This document shows positions 50,926 to 60,928 of a stretch of DNA of 64,000 bases, piece by piece. The notes under the pieces are model-generated. The model ran no database searches, was not told the origin of the DNA, and saw only the letters and a program-made list of their open reading frames with translations. The DNA comes from Enterovibrio sp. JCM 19048 (lineage in GTDB: Bacteria > Pseudomonadota > Gammaproteobacteria > Enterobacterales > Vibrionaceae). Made by a program: the position numbers and the translations under genes. The stretch lies in assembly GCA_001310415.1 (NCBI GenBank), contig BAXE01000005.1, forward strand, positions 234,561 through 298,560, written 5' to 3'. The first letter of the stretch is position 1. Every line of letters starts with the position of its first letter.

Positions 50926-53081
50926 TTAGAACTTACCGTAGTAGCCTTCTTTCAGGGCATCGTAAAGGTTGGCAGCGGTGTGTTCTTCACCGTCGTACTC
51001 AATCTTCTCGTTACCCTTCGCTTCGAAGGTAGTACCGTCTTCCAGCGTAAATACGTACGTGGTGTTTTCAAGGTCTTCTTCTTTAACCAGAACGCCCTGG
51101 AACACTTCTGGGTTGAAGCGGAAGGTAGTACAACCTTTCAGACCCTTGTCGTACGCATCCATGTAGATGTCTTTAAAGTTCTCAAACGGGAAGTCAGTCG
51201 GTACGTTGGCTGTCTTCGAGATTGAGGAGTCAATCCAGCGCTGCGCAGCTGCCTGCACTTCTACGTGCTGGCTTGGCGTGATGTCATCTGCAGTAATGAA
51301 GTACTCTGGCAGTTGCTCATCTTCTTTCGTGCTGTAAGGCATCGCTTTTTGGTTGATTAGCTCGCGGTAAGCCAGCAGTTCAAAGCTGAATACGTCAACG
51401 CTTTCTTTCGATTTCTTACCAGGCTTGATCACGTTACGGGTGTAGTGGTGCGCAAAGCTTGGCTCGATACCGTTACTTGCGTTGTTCGCCAGCGACAGGG
51501 AGATAGTACCCGTCGGCGCGATTGAGCTGTGGTGCGTAAAGCGGCCACCGGTTTGAACCAGTTTCTCAATCAGGTCTGGACGCACTTCGCCAATTTGTTG
51601 CATGTAGCGGCTGTATTTTGCGTGCAGGACTTTACCTTTCACTTTGTCGCCAACCTTGATGCCGTCTTTCGCCATTTCTGGGCGCAGACGCATCATTTTA
51701 GGGGTGACGTCGAATTCTTTGTCCATCACAGGAGCCGCGCCTTTTTCTTCAGCCAGCGCAATCGCCTGTTCCCAACCGGTGATCGCCATTTCCTGAGAAA
51801 CCTGCTCAGTGAACGCGATAGACGCGGCGCTGCCGTACTTGTGACGCAGCATAGTCAGGGTAGAACCCAGACCCAGGAAGCCCATGCCGTGACGGCGTTT
51901 GGTTTGGATCTCTTCGCGTTGCTTTTCAAGCGGCAGTTGGTTGATTTCAACAACGTTGTCCAGCATACGGGTGAAGATAGCCACAACCTTACGGTACATA
52001 TCCCAGTCGAAGTATGCCTTTTCGGTGAATGGGTCACGTACGAACTTGGTCAGGTTAACTGAACCCAGCAGACAAGCGCCGTATGGAGGCAGAGGCTGCT
52101 CACCACATGGGTTGGTTGCACGGATATCTTCACAGAACCAGTTGTTGTTCATCTGGTTAACTTTGTCGATCAGGATGAAGCCTGGTTCTGCGTAGTCGTA
52201 AGTCGACGACATGATCAGGTTCCACAGGTTACGTGCAGGCATGGTGCGGTAGATTTTGCACGCTACACGGCCTTTGTCATCTTCAACCAGACCTTCTTTG
52301 CTTGGCCAGTCAGCCCAAACAATGCTTTCGTCATTGTTCAGATCAGTGCCATCCTGACGCGCTTCTTTTGCAGTAACAGGGAAAATCAGCTGCCATTCGC
52401 CGTCATTTTTCACGGCTTCGATGAATTCTTCGGTGATCAGCAGAGACAGGTTGAACTGACGCAGACGACCGTCTTCACGTTTCGCGCGGATAAACTCCAT
52501 CACGTCTGGGTGGCGGATATCCATGGTGCCCATTTGCGCGCCACGACGACCACCGGCAGAAGACACGGTGAAACACATCTTGTCGTAGATATCCATGAAT
52601 GACAGAGGGCCCGAGGTGTAGGCACCTGCACCAGACACGAATGCACCGCGTGGACGAAGGTAGAGAAATCGTAACCGATACCACAGCCAGCTTTCAGGGT
52701 CAGACCTGCTTCGTGAACTTTACCCAGGATGTCATCCATTGAATCTTCAATGGTGCCGCTTACGGTACAGTTGATGGTAGAGGTTGCAGGCTTGTGCTCG
52801 AAAGCGCCAGCGTTAGACGTAATACGGCCAGCTGGAATAGCACCGTGACGCAGTGCCCACAGGAATTCGTTGTACCATTTTTCACGAACTGATTTTTCTT
52901 CGAGATCGGCAAGTGCACGGGCAACACGCTTGAAAGTATCATCCAGTGTCACGTCGATAGCGTCACCGTGTTTGCTTTTCAGGCGGTATTTGCTGTCCCA
53001 AATTTCCATAGACGTATCCTGGTAAGGGATTGCGAGAACGCCTGTGGATTCGATATCAGAAGCTGACTTGGTTTTAGCCAT
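50926..53081 (-). CDS. nrdJa: Class II (B12-dependent) ribonucleotide reductase catalytic subunit NrdJa, one frameshift in the read
   Basis: The adenosylcobalamin-dependent enzyme reduces ribonucleotides without oxygen dependence. STINCTVSGTIEDSMDD holds one redox cysteine, TNPCGEQPLPPYGACLLGSV the finger-loop NxCGE with the thiyl Cys and Glu, and APTGTISLSLANNASNGIEP is also conserved. A one-base deletion near 52645 lies after IGYDFST; repair gives LRPRGAFVSGAGAYTSG. Repaired length is 718 aa. ATG 53081 (MAKTKSASDI) is preceded by GAGGTG. Two NrdR-like boxes lie upstream; no cobalamin riboswitch was seen. Confidence 0.92.
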
Positions 53082-53158
53082 TATTATTTGCACCTCGAAA
53101 GTAATGCCGTCATGTTGAGCGAAAGCCTATAAACCCAATAAGCCGATGACTGGCGAAT

Positions 53159-53216
53159 AGGGTATATCTAGTGGCTGGGATTGGCAGGGCGCAGATCAAA
53201 CCACTATATGCTGTGA
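53159..53216. promoter_or_regulatory. Two NrdR-like boxes upstream of nrdJa
   Basis: AGGGTATATCTAGTGG (53159-53174) and CCACTATATGCTGTGA (53201-53216) each match about 12 of 16 positions of the NrdR box acaCwAtATmTwGtgt. Starts are 42 bp apart, near four helical turns, so both sit on the same DNA face. Confidence 0.65.
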
Positions 53217-53397
53217 TCTTCAAGTCTTGACAAACACTCTTTTCGGCAGAAATTTCACTTCTCTATACAGGATAGCGTGTTGCGCGTCCGAAGCCTCTTA
53301 AACTGAGATTATTGACACCGGTAAGAGGGGGGTAAAGGCGTCATTTTGTGCAAGTTGAGTAAATCAGAATCAATCAGTGATTTAGGTGAAAAAATCG

Positions 53398-53425
53398 TTG
53401 CGTTGTCGGTTCTTCTCCCTATAAT
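53398..53425 (+). promoter_or_regulatory. Promoter of tRNA-Cys
   Basis: TTGCGT and TATAAT with a 16-bp spacer, followed by the GC-rich discriminator GCCGACCCG typical of stable-RNA promoters. Confidence 0.68.
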
Positions 53426-53463
53426 GCCGACCCGTAGCCAGAGATACTCTCTGAAATCACGAA

Positions 53464-53537
53464 GGCGCGTTGGCAGAGTGGCTATGCAGCGGATTGCAAA
53501 TCCGTGGACCTCGGTTCGACTCCGGGACGCGCCTCCA
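53464..53537 (+). tRNA. tRNA-Cys (GCA)
   Basis: A 74-base cloverleaf with encoded CCA. Acceptor GGCGCGT pairs with ACGCGCC, the anticodon loop is TTGCAAA, and the T arm is CTCGG-TTCGACT-CCGGG. Very similar to E. coli tRNA-Cys. No other tRNA lies beside it. Confidence 0.96.
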
Positions 53538-53904
53538 TTCTCCCCCTAAGCTACGTCAAACAACTTCCCAGTATTCCCAATAAGTTATTCACATAAGCCA
53601 AACCCAACGACTTTACTCTCGTTATTTATCCTACTGATATATCGGTTTATTTATCGTCGCTCACAAACTGTCTGTAACTTAAATTTCTGACAGATGACAA
53701 ATTTTTGGTACATCACATTTCTCTCTCATCCTGTGCGTCAGTCATGATGTGCGTCTACTATCTCTAAATACCGCTTAAGAGTGTTGCCCAGACGTTGCAT
53801 TTGTAAATACAATGTTTGGTTTGCGTGCAAGGGAACCGCCGAGCGCAAATTTCAAATCGGCCTTGAGAGAAAGTTGTGATTCAAAGATTTGAGGACTGGC
53901 GCTA
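53538..53904. other. Intergenic region between tRNA-Cys and the HAD gene
   Basis: About 370 bp, AT-rich, with no gene recognised. The start likely holds the tRNA terminator (weak), the end the HAD gene promoter. Confidence 0.4.
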
Positions 53905-54585
53905 ATGAACCTGTTTATGTTGGATGTCGATGGAACGCTCATCGACAGTTATGATTTTGACTCCGTTTGTTTCCGGACAGCCGTGGAAGAAGTGGTTGGT
54001 GTTGAGCTGACAGATGATTGGGGTGCTTTTACCAATGTGACCGATGTGGGCATTTTGGAAGAGCTGATAGAGCAACAAGGTTTACGTCACGAGAGAATGC
54101 GTATTCTGCGCGAAGTCAAAGCGCTGTTTTTGAGTAAATTGCGTGAATACATCGCTTCAAACAGCAACGATTTGGTGGCAAGCCCCGGTGCCATCGCTTT
54201 TGTGAATGACATGAAAGCGCACCCAAATGTGGTGCTGGCCATTGCGACTGGTGGCTGGGAAGAATCTGCAAGAATGAAATTACGTGCCGCAGGTTTTGAT
54301 ATCAGCGGTGTCAGCTTTGCCTCCTGCTCCGATGCAATGACCCGCAGCGAGATCATGGCGCTGGCTGCTTTCCGTGCCAAACAGGACACAGGCGCCACAT
54401 TCAGCCGTCGCGTCTATTTTGGCGACGGGGAGTGGGACAAGATGGCAACCAGCACACTGGGGTATGAATTTGTTGCCGTGGGGAACAAGGTGCAACACCA
54501 TACCCGTATTCCAAACTTTGCTCACTATGATGCCATCTTCGGCAAACTTGGGCTCAGTGATATGCTAAGTGCCAAAACGGCATAA
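53905..54585 (+). CDS. HAD-superfamily hydrolase (phosphoglycolate phosphatase-like)
   Basis: A 226-aa HAD phosphatase with cap domain. Motif I is FMLDVDGTLIDS, motif II AIATGGWEES, and motif IV FGDGEWDKMATSTLG. The substrate is not evident; phosphoglycolate-type phosphatases are the closest general class. Intact, followed by a strong terminator. Confidence 0.83.
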   Translation: MNLFMLDVDGTLIDSYDFDSVCFRTAVEEVVGVELTDDWGAFTNVTDVGILEELIEQQGLRHERMRILREVKALFLSKLREYIASNSNDLVASPGAIAFVNDMKAHPNVVLAIATGGWEESARMKLRAAGFDISGVSFASCSDAMTRSEIMALAAFRAKQDTGATFSRRVYFGDGEWDKMATSTLGYEFVAVGNKVQHHTRIPNFAHYDAIFGKLGLSDMLSAKTA

Positions 54586-54601
54586 TCCAAGCATACAAAG
54601 A

Positions 54602-54628
54602 AAAACAGCGCTCATTGAGCGCTGTTTT
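54602..54628. terminator. Bidirectional terminator
   Basis: AAAACAGCGCTCA/TGAGCGCTGTTTT between the convergent HAD and AGCS genes. Confidence 0.88.
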
Positions 54629-54633
54629 CGTCT

Positions 54634-56019
54634 TCAGGCCTTAACCTGGGTGCTTTCTTCACTGCCGGTCACGCGCTCTTTCAGCGCAGCAAAATAGAGG
54701 CGTGTTTCCTCTGCCACAACATGGCGCAGAAGGATAAGACCAATCAGGTTAGGCACAGCCATCAAACCGTTCACGATATCAGCAATCAACCAAATCATAT
54801 CCAGCTTGATAAAGGCGCCGGACAATACCAACAGTACAAACACCAACTTGTATACCAGCACTGCACGTTCACCGAACAGGTATACCACACAGCGTTCGCC
54901 ATAGTAGTTCCAGCCAAGGATAGTGGTAAAGGCAAAGAACATCAGCCAATGGCCACAATGATAGGGCCAAAACCTTCATTCAGACCCAGAGAAAACGCCT
55001 CTGTAGTCATCTTCGCGCCTTCAATGTCCATTGACCATACACCAGTCAGCACCAGTGCAAGGCCTGTCATCGAACAGATCACGATGGTATCGAGGAAAGT
55101 GCCGACCATAGAGATCAGACCCTGACGCACACAAGAGTTAGTTTGCGCAGAAGCCGCAGCCATTGGCGCACTGCCGAGCCAGATTCATTAGAGAATACGC
55201 CACGCGCAACACCGGCCTGAATTGCATCATAATGGTTGCACCGACAAAACCACCGCTCGCAGCTTGTCCTGTGAACGCTGATTCCACAATCAGGCTGATC
55301 GCAGAAGGGATCGCGCCGGCGTTGTTGATCAAAATGCCGACACACGCAGTGACATAAACCACCGTCATGGTTGGGATAACCTTGCTTGCCAGACCAGCGA
55401 TAGATTTGATACCGCCAATGGTGACTGCTGCTACCAGAATCGTCAGCACGATCGCGGTGATTTCATGCGGAATGTGGAAGGCGATGTAGCTGGCATCCAC
55501 AATCGCGTTCACCTGCGGGAAGGTACCGATACCAAAGCAAGCCACACCAATGGTGAAAAACGCAAACAGACGGGCGAGCCATTTCTTACCGGCACCTTTT
55601 TCCAGGTACAGCATTGGGCCGCCAAGCATGTTGCCTTTGGCATCTTTTTCACGGTATTTCACCGCCAGAAGACATTCCGCGTATTTGGTTGCCATGCCGA
55701 ACAGGGCTGCCATCCACATCCAGAACAGCGCACCTGGACCACCGAGTTTCAATGCGGTAGCAACACCGACGATATTACCGGTACCAATGGTGGCTGAAAG
55801 AGCAGTACAAAGCGCAGCGAAACTGGAAACGTCACCATTGCCTTTCACGCCTTCTTCTTTTTTAAAGACGTACGAAAGCGCCAAAGGTAGCTTGGAAAGT
55901 TGGATTGCGCCGAGACGGAAAGTGAAATACACACCTGTGCCAACCAGCAGCAACAGCAGTGGTGGACCCCAGACGAGGTTGTCGATAGTTTGTAGAAAGT
56001 TGTATAGCGAGTGGTTCAT
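54634..56019 (-). CDS. AGCS-family sodium:alanine/glycine symporter, three frameshifts in the read
   Basis: An inner-membrane symporter that takes up alanine or glycine with sodium. Landmarks are WGPPLLLLLVGTGVYFTFRL, ALSATIGTGNIVGVATALKL, GPGALFWMWMAALFGMATKY and GGPMLYLEKGAGKKWLA, then AIQAGVARGVFSNES, GSAPMAAASAQTNSCVRQGL and FAFTTILGWNYYGERC. One-base deletions near 55225, 55187 and 54950 split it in four. Repaired length is 462 aa. A tandem glycine riboswitch lies in its 5' leader, so glycine is the likely substrate or signal. The same pairing is known in Vibrio cholerae. Confidence 0.92.
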
Positions 56020-56134
56020 AAATCCCCCTTTAACGCCAAGCTTTGTAGAAAAGTGCTGAAAGCCTGGACTTAAATTAAAAGGAGGAGAGTAGCCGCAATA
56101 AATAGCAGTATATGACGCAAATTAATGCGGTTAT

Positions 56135-56345
56135 CTCCTCTGTCCTTTTGCCTGAGAGTTTCACTCGAATCCAACCTTTTCTGGCTGGGCGAGCTTGCTC
56201 CTTCGGCGTCCGATTTAACGGATCTCTCCAGAGTCCCCTCCAACTACTGTCCATACTCAAACACCAAAACGGTGTTAATGAGTGCCTGAAAGATTTACTT
56301 CTTCGGCGGATGGCAATGCCATCTCTCTCCAGCAGCTTCATCGGG
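56135..56345 (-). promoter_or_regulatory. Tandem glycine riboswitch (gcvT type)
   Basis: Read on the minus strand, two glycine aptamers follow each other. The first has CTGGAGAGAGATGGC and CGCCGAAGAAGTAA (about 56335-56280), the second CTGGAGAGATCCG, CGCCGAAGGAGCAA and GAAACTCTCAGGCAAAAGG (about 56232-56140). These are the conserved core strings of the class. It precedes the symporter by about 120 bp. Confidence 0.94.
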
Positions 56346-56644
56346 TCTTCAAATTTTCAATGGCATCATAGATCACAAAAACATGAATGCAACGAAAAAT
56401 GTGATGTTGAGGCATTTTCTAATGCCAAAGCGTTAAAATGTGGCATGTATGTAAATAGATATGCTCTTTAAATGTTAAATGGTGATGGTGTTCATAGCCT
56501 GCAAAATCTGGCAGGCAGGGTGGCGTGAATGGACTATCTTATTTTTGAAACAGCGGAAATTTGATGATTCAAACCGCTGTTTACATCTCAAGAAATCTTA
56601 ACTTCTGCCGATATAGTTGAATCCTAACCATTTTTTAATTCTTG

Positions 56645-57783
56645 ATGACTACGTTTAACGACATCCTTGGCACAACATCCAGCGACTCTGCTGAAGTGAC
56701 GAAACAGCGCTACAAGCTGCTTTCCTTGCGCGTTCATCCTGACAAAGGCGGTTCCAAGGCGTTGATGCACCTTGTGCGCCACTCTTATGATCATATCTCC
56801 AAAGGAAAAGGCGATTTACCCGTCAATTTGCCTTCAGCAGCGGGTGGTAATCCTGAGCTTGAGCGCGAGCTGGCTAAGGTAAAAAAAGACAGGGAAGAAC
56901 TGCGTGCGCTTAACTCACTTTTAAAGACGCAACTTGCACAAGCGCAGAAATCATCAGCATCTTCCGGCTCAAACACCAACGCAGATTACGCGCGGAAAAT
57001 CGCCCAACTTGAAGGCGAATTGGTGTTAGTGAAAGAAGAACGGAATCGCCTTCTTTCACAAAAAGAAGCCGCGGTCGCAGAGCAAAACAAAATGGCCGGT
57101 GAGCTTCGCCGGGCTTTATCAGAGAATGAGGTGCTGGAAACCGAACTGGCGCAGGAAGGAGGTTTCTCAACGCCAGTGCTGTTCAAATGGTTTAACCGTT
57201 TCTGGCTGCCCGCGATGAGTATGTCAGCGCTGTTTGCCGTTGTATTTATGGGCGCAACTATGGTTGACTGGACGTTTGTGACTGCATGGTTTCAGCCCCC
57301 CCTCCTGAGCCAACACCTGCACCCTTAAGGGTTGTGCATGCTACGCCTGAAAGTAAGACGACGGCATTTATCGCGCCTCCTAAACCACAGGCTAACCAGC
57401 AATCAACCAAAGCGGCTCAGAAGCCGTTTTTGCAGCTGACAGATATCTCCGGCGTCTGGTCTTTGGCTTCCTACACCGAAAATGAAAAGCCATATATTTC
57501 TATCCGAAGCACCAACGGTTCTTACGTGGTGAATGACTGTAGCGGCGATTTCACCCTGTATCTGAACGAGCCGTTAAAGCCACTGCGCGTGGCGGCCAAC
57601 CTGATTTATATGCACCAGAACCAGCATTTCCATGTTTACAAAATTCCTTACGGACAAGGTTCCTCTGCAGAGAGCTGGTTACAGAGCCGCAAGCTGAAAA
57701 TTAACGATGAATTCTTTACCAGTGAATCGTTCAATGTCAGCCGTGAAGCGCTGTTGCAGCGGTGCCTGAATTTTGCTTCCTGA
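56645..57783 (+). CDS. Membrane-anchored J-domain protein with coiled coil, one frameshift in the read
   Basis: The N-terminus is a short J domain with the HPD motif (LLSLRVHPDKGGSKAL, His31-Asp33), which should stimulate an Hsp70. A coiled coil (about residues 75-175, VKEERNRLLSQKEAAVAEQN) leads to one membrane helix (MSALFAVVFMGATMVDWTFV, about residue 200). After a C-run deletion near 57300 the C-terminal domain continues (PPKPQANQQSTKAAQKPFLQ, YISIRSTNGSYVVNDC) and is probably periplasmic. Repaired length is 379 aa. The partner DnaK-type chaperone and client are unknown. No clear ribosome-binding site precedes ATG 56645. Confidence 0.8.
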
Positions 57784-57846
57784 AAGGAGGCAAAATCCAA
57801 GATCTGGATATAACCTAATGAATAGATAAGGAAACCGAGGTTATCT

Positions 57847-59005
57847 ATGTCATTACCGGAAACCAATTACCTGTTGCATGCTTTCAAGCCTGAGCGCGTT
57901 GAGGTTGCTAGTGGCGTGCTGTCTAAGCAGCGCCTTGTCGTCAGTGACAGTATTAACGTGAAAGGGGCGGTAACAGGTATTGGTGTCCCGGATTGGTGTG
58001 TATCCCATGAGGAAGCGAAAAACGATGCGCTCGTGGTGTCGACGCTTTTGCAATCAGGCTGTCGCCTTGTGGGAAAAGCCCAGGTCGATGATTTTGGAAC
58101 CAGCATCAGTGGGCAAAACCCGTTTCTCGCCAGGTTGACCAATTCCATGTCTCCCGGGGCGCGGGTCGGCGGTTCCAGTTCAGGCGCAGCGCTTGCCATC
58201 GTAAATGGAAAAGCGACCATCGCGGTGGGTAACGCCGTTTGTGGAGGCATATTAATTCCGGCAGCGTACTGTGGATTGTTCGGTTATCGCCCATCTCTGG
58301 GAATGGTCGACTTGCGTGGCATGGCGTCACTTTCCCCTCATTTGACGCAGTAGGCTTTATGGCGCGTAGCTTGCGACACTGCAGCAAATCGCGGAGAAGT
58401 GTTGGACCAAACCCGCAAGGCCGGTTCGCCTGAATGCTGTCAAATATGCCTCTTCGCTGTTTCAGGAGTTGCTGGATATTGATGCTTTGCTTGAATGGGA
58501 AATGAAGCTATCCAGCCTGAATTTCATGCGAAACGATGTGCCCAACCTGAGCAAACTTACCCTTACTCAGGCCCATAATATCCACACCGCTATCCTCGGC
58601 CGGGAAATCGACATGCAATATGGACAGTGGCTGGATGCGCATAACCCTAGATTCTCTGACGAAACGGGTACATTTCTGAAAACGATTCGGGACAAGGGCT
58701 TTAAAGAGTATGTCGAGTCGAAGAAGAAAAGGGAGTTTTTCAGCGACAGCCTGCAAGGGTTTTTCTCCAGTGGAGAGGTGCTGATGCTACCAACATCACC
58801 AGGGCCAGCTCCTTCGTGCGATGATGTCAGCGAAGTCTATCTTATTAACCAACGCAAGCTCTACGCCATTGCTGAAGTGGCTGGTTTGGCACAGCTTACT
58901 GTTCCCGCGATATCGATTCAGGGAGCGTTAATGGGCGTTTCCCTTTTAGCGCATCCGGGCGAGGATCGTCTGCTGTTCGAAGCGGCAGGGCGTTGGTTCG
59001 TCTAA
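57847..59005 (+). CDS. Amidase-signature family protein lacking the nucleophilic Ser, two frameshifts in the read
   Basis: A member of the GatA/amidase family. Lys39 (INVKGAVTGI) and the cis-Ser loop GGSSSGAALA (108-117) of the Ser-cisSer-Lys triad are present. In the nucleophile block GTDTGGSxRxPA the protein reads GNAVCGGILIPAAYCGLFGY, with Gly134 where Ser is expected. One-base deletions near 58325 (restoring VTFPSFDAVGFMARSL) and near 58370 (then LQQIAEKCWTKPARPVRLNA) split it. Repaired length is 386 aa, somewhat short for the family. It may be inactive as an amidase or have changed chemistry. Confidence 0.8.
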
Positions 59006-59667
59006 GACAAAAATCAGGCTGCCGTTATTCTGGCTGTTAGCCATCCAATTCCCTTTCCATCAGTGGATCTTGCCTGCTCGATAAATATACAAAAGTGCAT
59101 GTTGTCAACAGGCATTCCCAACTAATTTCAAAATAACACCATCTCTGTAACACGGTGATGTAGCGGCAGTTTGTACGTCCTCAAAGCAGTGTTTCGGCAC
59201 ATCATCTGACTAAAAACTCTGACTTCAGAATTCATCTACAGGTCAAGGAAAATTTATTTTTTCTTAAAATCACACCTAACCACATGAAATACATGAATAT
59301 TATAGCTAATTGCCTATGGTGAACCTATCAACAGAATCTGTGGATAACTAGGTGAATTAGTTGGGATGTCATGATTTTAAGTTCATGAAATATAAGATTT
59401 AAATCTGGTGTTTGGTGGGGTTTTTACAATTTAGAATGCCTGTGAATGATGTCTGTTAAAAAGGCGTTAAGTTGTGACGTGGATTTTGTTCCAAAACGAA
59501 CCTGTTGGAACAAGGATTATCGGTAAGATTCTGCGCTGCAGCCGCAACGATTTAGCGGGGAATATGTTGCGCTGTCTTCAGAGTGACTGACAACGGGATG
59601 GAAAAGGAAGCGCCGTTTGTCAGCTAATTGGCGACATTCAAACTGATGATGTGTACATCGAAGGTTC
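59006..59667. other. Gene-free region of about 660 bp between convergent genes, with two hairpins
   Basis: No protein gene is seen. It holds the perfect inverted repeat TTGTTCCAA (59486-59494)/TTGGAACAA (59505-59513) and a bulged hairpin TGACAACGG (59588-59596)/CCGTTTGTCA (59613-59622). Neither has a T-tract. A small RNA is possible. Confidence 0.45.
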
Positions 59668-60384
59668 TTATAAGGCTGCTTCGTGACACTCTAACACCCG
59701 CTCTTTTGTTTGATGCCTTACACAGATGAGTACGGCATTTTCATGTGTGCGGTAGATGACTACCTCATTTCCTAAAGCGTACGGTTGCTGCATTAGTTCA
59801 ATGATATTATCGCCGTAGTTAAAAGGAGCTTCGTCAGTGAAAAACTCCTTGTACACAATATAAGACAGCGCTATCAGAGAAACTGTCAGTGACAGAATGC
59901 CACCCCAATCACGTATTTTTCGTTTCCTTTGCCTTTCACTCTCTTGTCTTTGTTTAATATCGTCTTGGATGTTTGTGTTAGAAATAGGATATGTGTGGAC
60001 GTTAAAATCTGTCTCTGTATCCACCGTAGCCATGGATTCAAGTGATAAAAATTGAGGAGTGACGGTAAGTTGGTATCCAACTTTAGAGATGGTTTTTATT
60101 ATTGTCTTATCTAAGTCCCCCAATACCTGCCTGGTGTTTTTGACAGTCTGGTTAATAGTCGGGTCGCTGACATAAGTGCCACCCCATATTTGTTGCTCCA
60201 GTTCTTTTCTTGTCAATACATCCGGATGTTTATGTATTAAGCAACATAAAAAGTCTGCTTCTCTTTTTCGAAGGTTAAAAACTCCACCTTGTCGATATAG
60301 GTGTAGTGAATGATAATTGAATTCAACATCACCAAGCTTTATTTTTCCTTCGAGATGCGATGGAAAATCAGATTCGCTTCCCAT
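59668..60384 (-). CDS. ToxR/CadC-like transmembrane transcription regulator
   Basis: A 238-aa regulator with an N-terminal OmpR-type winged helix (FNLRKREADFLCCLIHKHPD, VLTRKELEQQIWGG, YVSDPTINQTVKNTRQVLGD, TISKVGYQLTV), a linker rich in charged residues, one membrane helix (GGILSLTVSLIALSYIVYKE, about residues 164-183) and a short periplasmic end with two cysteines (ICVRHQTKERVLEC). It is divergent from the flp/tad operon, 300 bp apart, so control of that operon is a reasonable inference. Intact and AT-richer than the housekeeping genes. Confidence 0.83.
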   Translation of the reverse strand: MGSESDFPSHLEGKIKLGDVEFNYHSLHLYRQGGVFNLRKREADFLCCLIHKHPDVLTRKELEQQIWGGTYVSDPTINQTVKNTRQVLGDLDKTIIKTISKVGYQLTVTPQFLSLESMATVDTETDFNVHTYPISNTNIQDDIKQRQESERQRKRKIRDWGGILSLTVSLIALSYIVYKEFFTDEAPFNYGDNIIELMQQPYALGNEVVIYRTHENAVLICVRHQTKERVLECHEAAL

Positions 60385-60684
60385 AATAGGCCTCTTAATG
60401 AACTTGAATTGTTATCTTTATGTGATGCAAAAAAATAATACGCCTCATTTATTATGTGGGCAAATAAAACCGAATGCTACAAGTGAAAATTAAGTGAAAT
60501 CCAAATAACAAAGTGAACTATTCATATTTAATATTTAGCATAAACAACGGCTTATGATGGTGATGCGGTTTTTTGACGATATCATTTAATCCACCTTTTC
60601 TTTTGTGAAAATTGGAGCAACTATTCTAATGCGGCACGGGGTTGCCCGGCCAAATAGAAAAATTTATAACGTGAGGGATTCACT
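60385..60684. other. Divergent promoter region between the wHTH regulator and flp
   Basis: AT-rich. A GC-rich block ACGGGGTTGCCCGGCC near 60636-60651 with a small CGGG/CCCG hairpin lies in the flp leader. GTGAGGG precedes the flp ATG. No operator recognised. Confidence 0.4.
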
Positions 60685-60915
60685 ATGTCTGATTTACTGT
60701 TGAAAGCTTGGATCAAAACCCGTCTGGCACTTAAAAACTACGCTTCAGATAACCGTGGTGTAACAGCTATCGAGTACGCGGTGATAGCGGTTGCCATTAC
60801 AACAATTGTTGTTGCTGTATTTGGTACTGGAACAGTTGATAGTGGGTTAGGTGAAGCATTGAACGGCGCGATGGATAAAGTTATTAACACATTAAACCCA
60901 ACCTCAAAGCCTTAA
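60685..60915 (+). CDS. flp: Flp/Fap-type (type IVb) pilin
   Basis: A 76-aa prepilin. A short leader is followed by the cleavage site and motif NRGVTAIEYAVIAVAITTIV, with the Glu of the mature N-terminus and the hydrophobic helix typical of Flp pilins. It is the major subunit of the Tad pilus, used for tight adherence. It is the first gene of the tad operon. Confidence 0.92.
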   Translation: MSDLLLKAWIKTRLALKNYASDNRGVTAIEYAVIAVAITTIVVAVFGTGTVDSGLGEALNGAMDKVINTLNPTSKP

Positions 60916-60928
60916 GAATGTACTTTAA

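Noticed and set aside
53094..53340. Cobalamin riboswitch before nrdJa
   Set aside because: No B12-box-like string was seen in the leader; the NrdR-like boxes account for the visible structure.
56075..56341. 88-aa reading frame on the minus strand
   Set aside because: It lies inside the tandem glycine riboswitch and has no family resemblance or ribosome-binding site.
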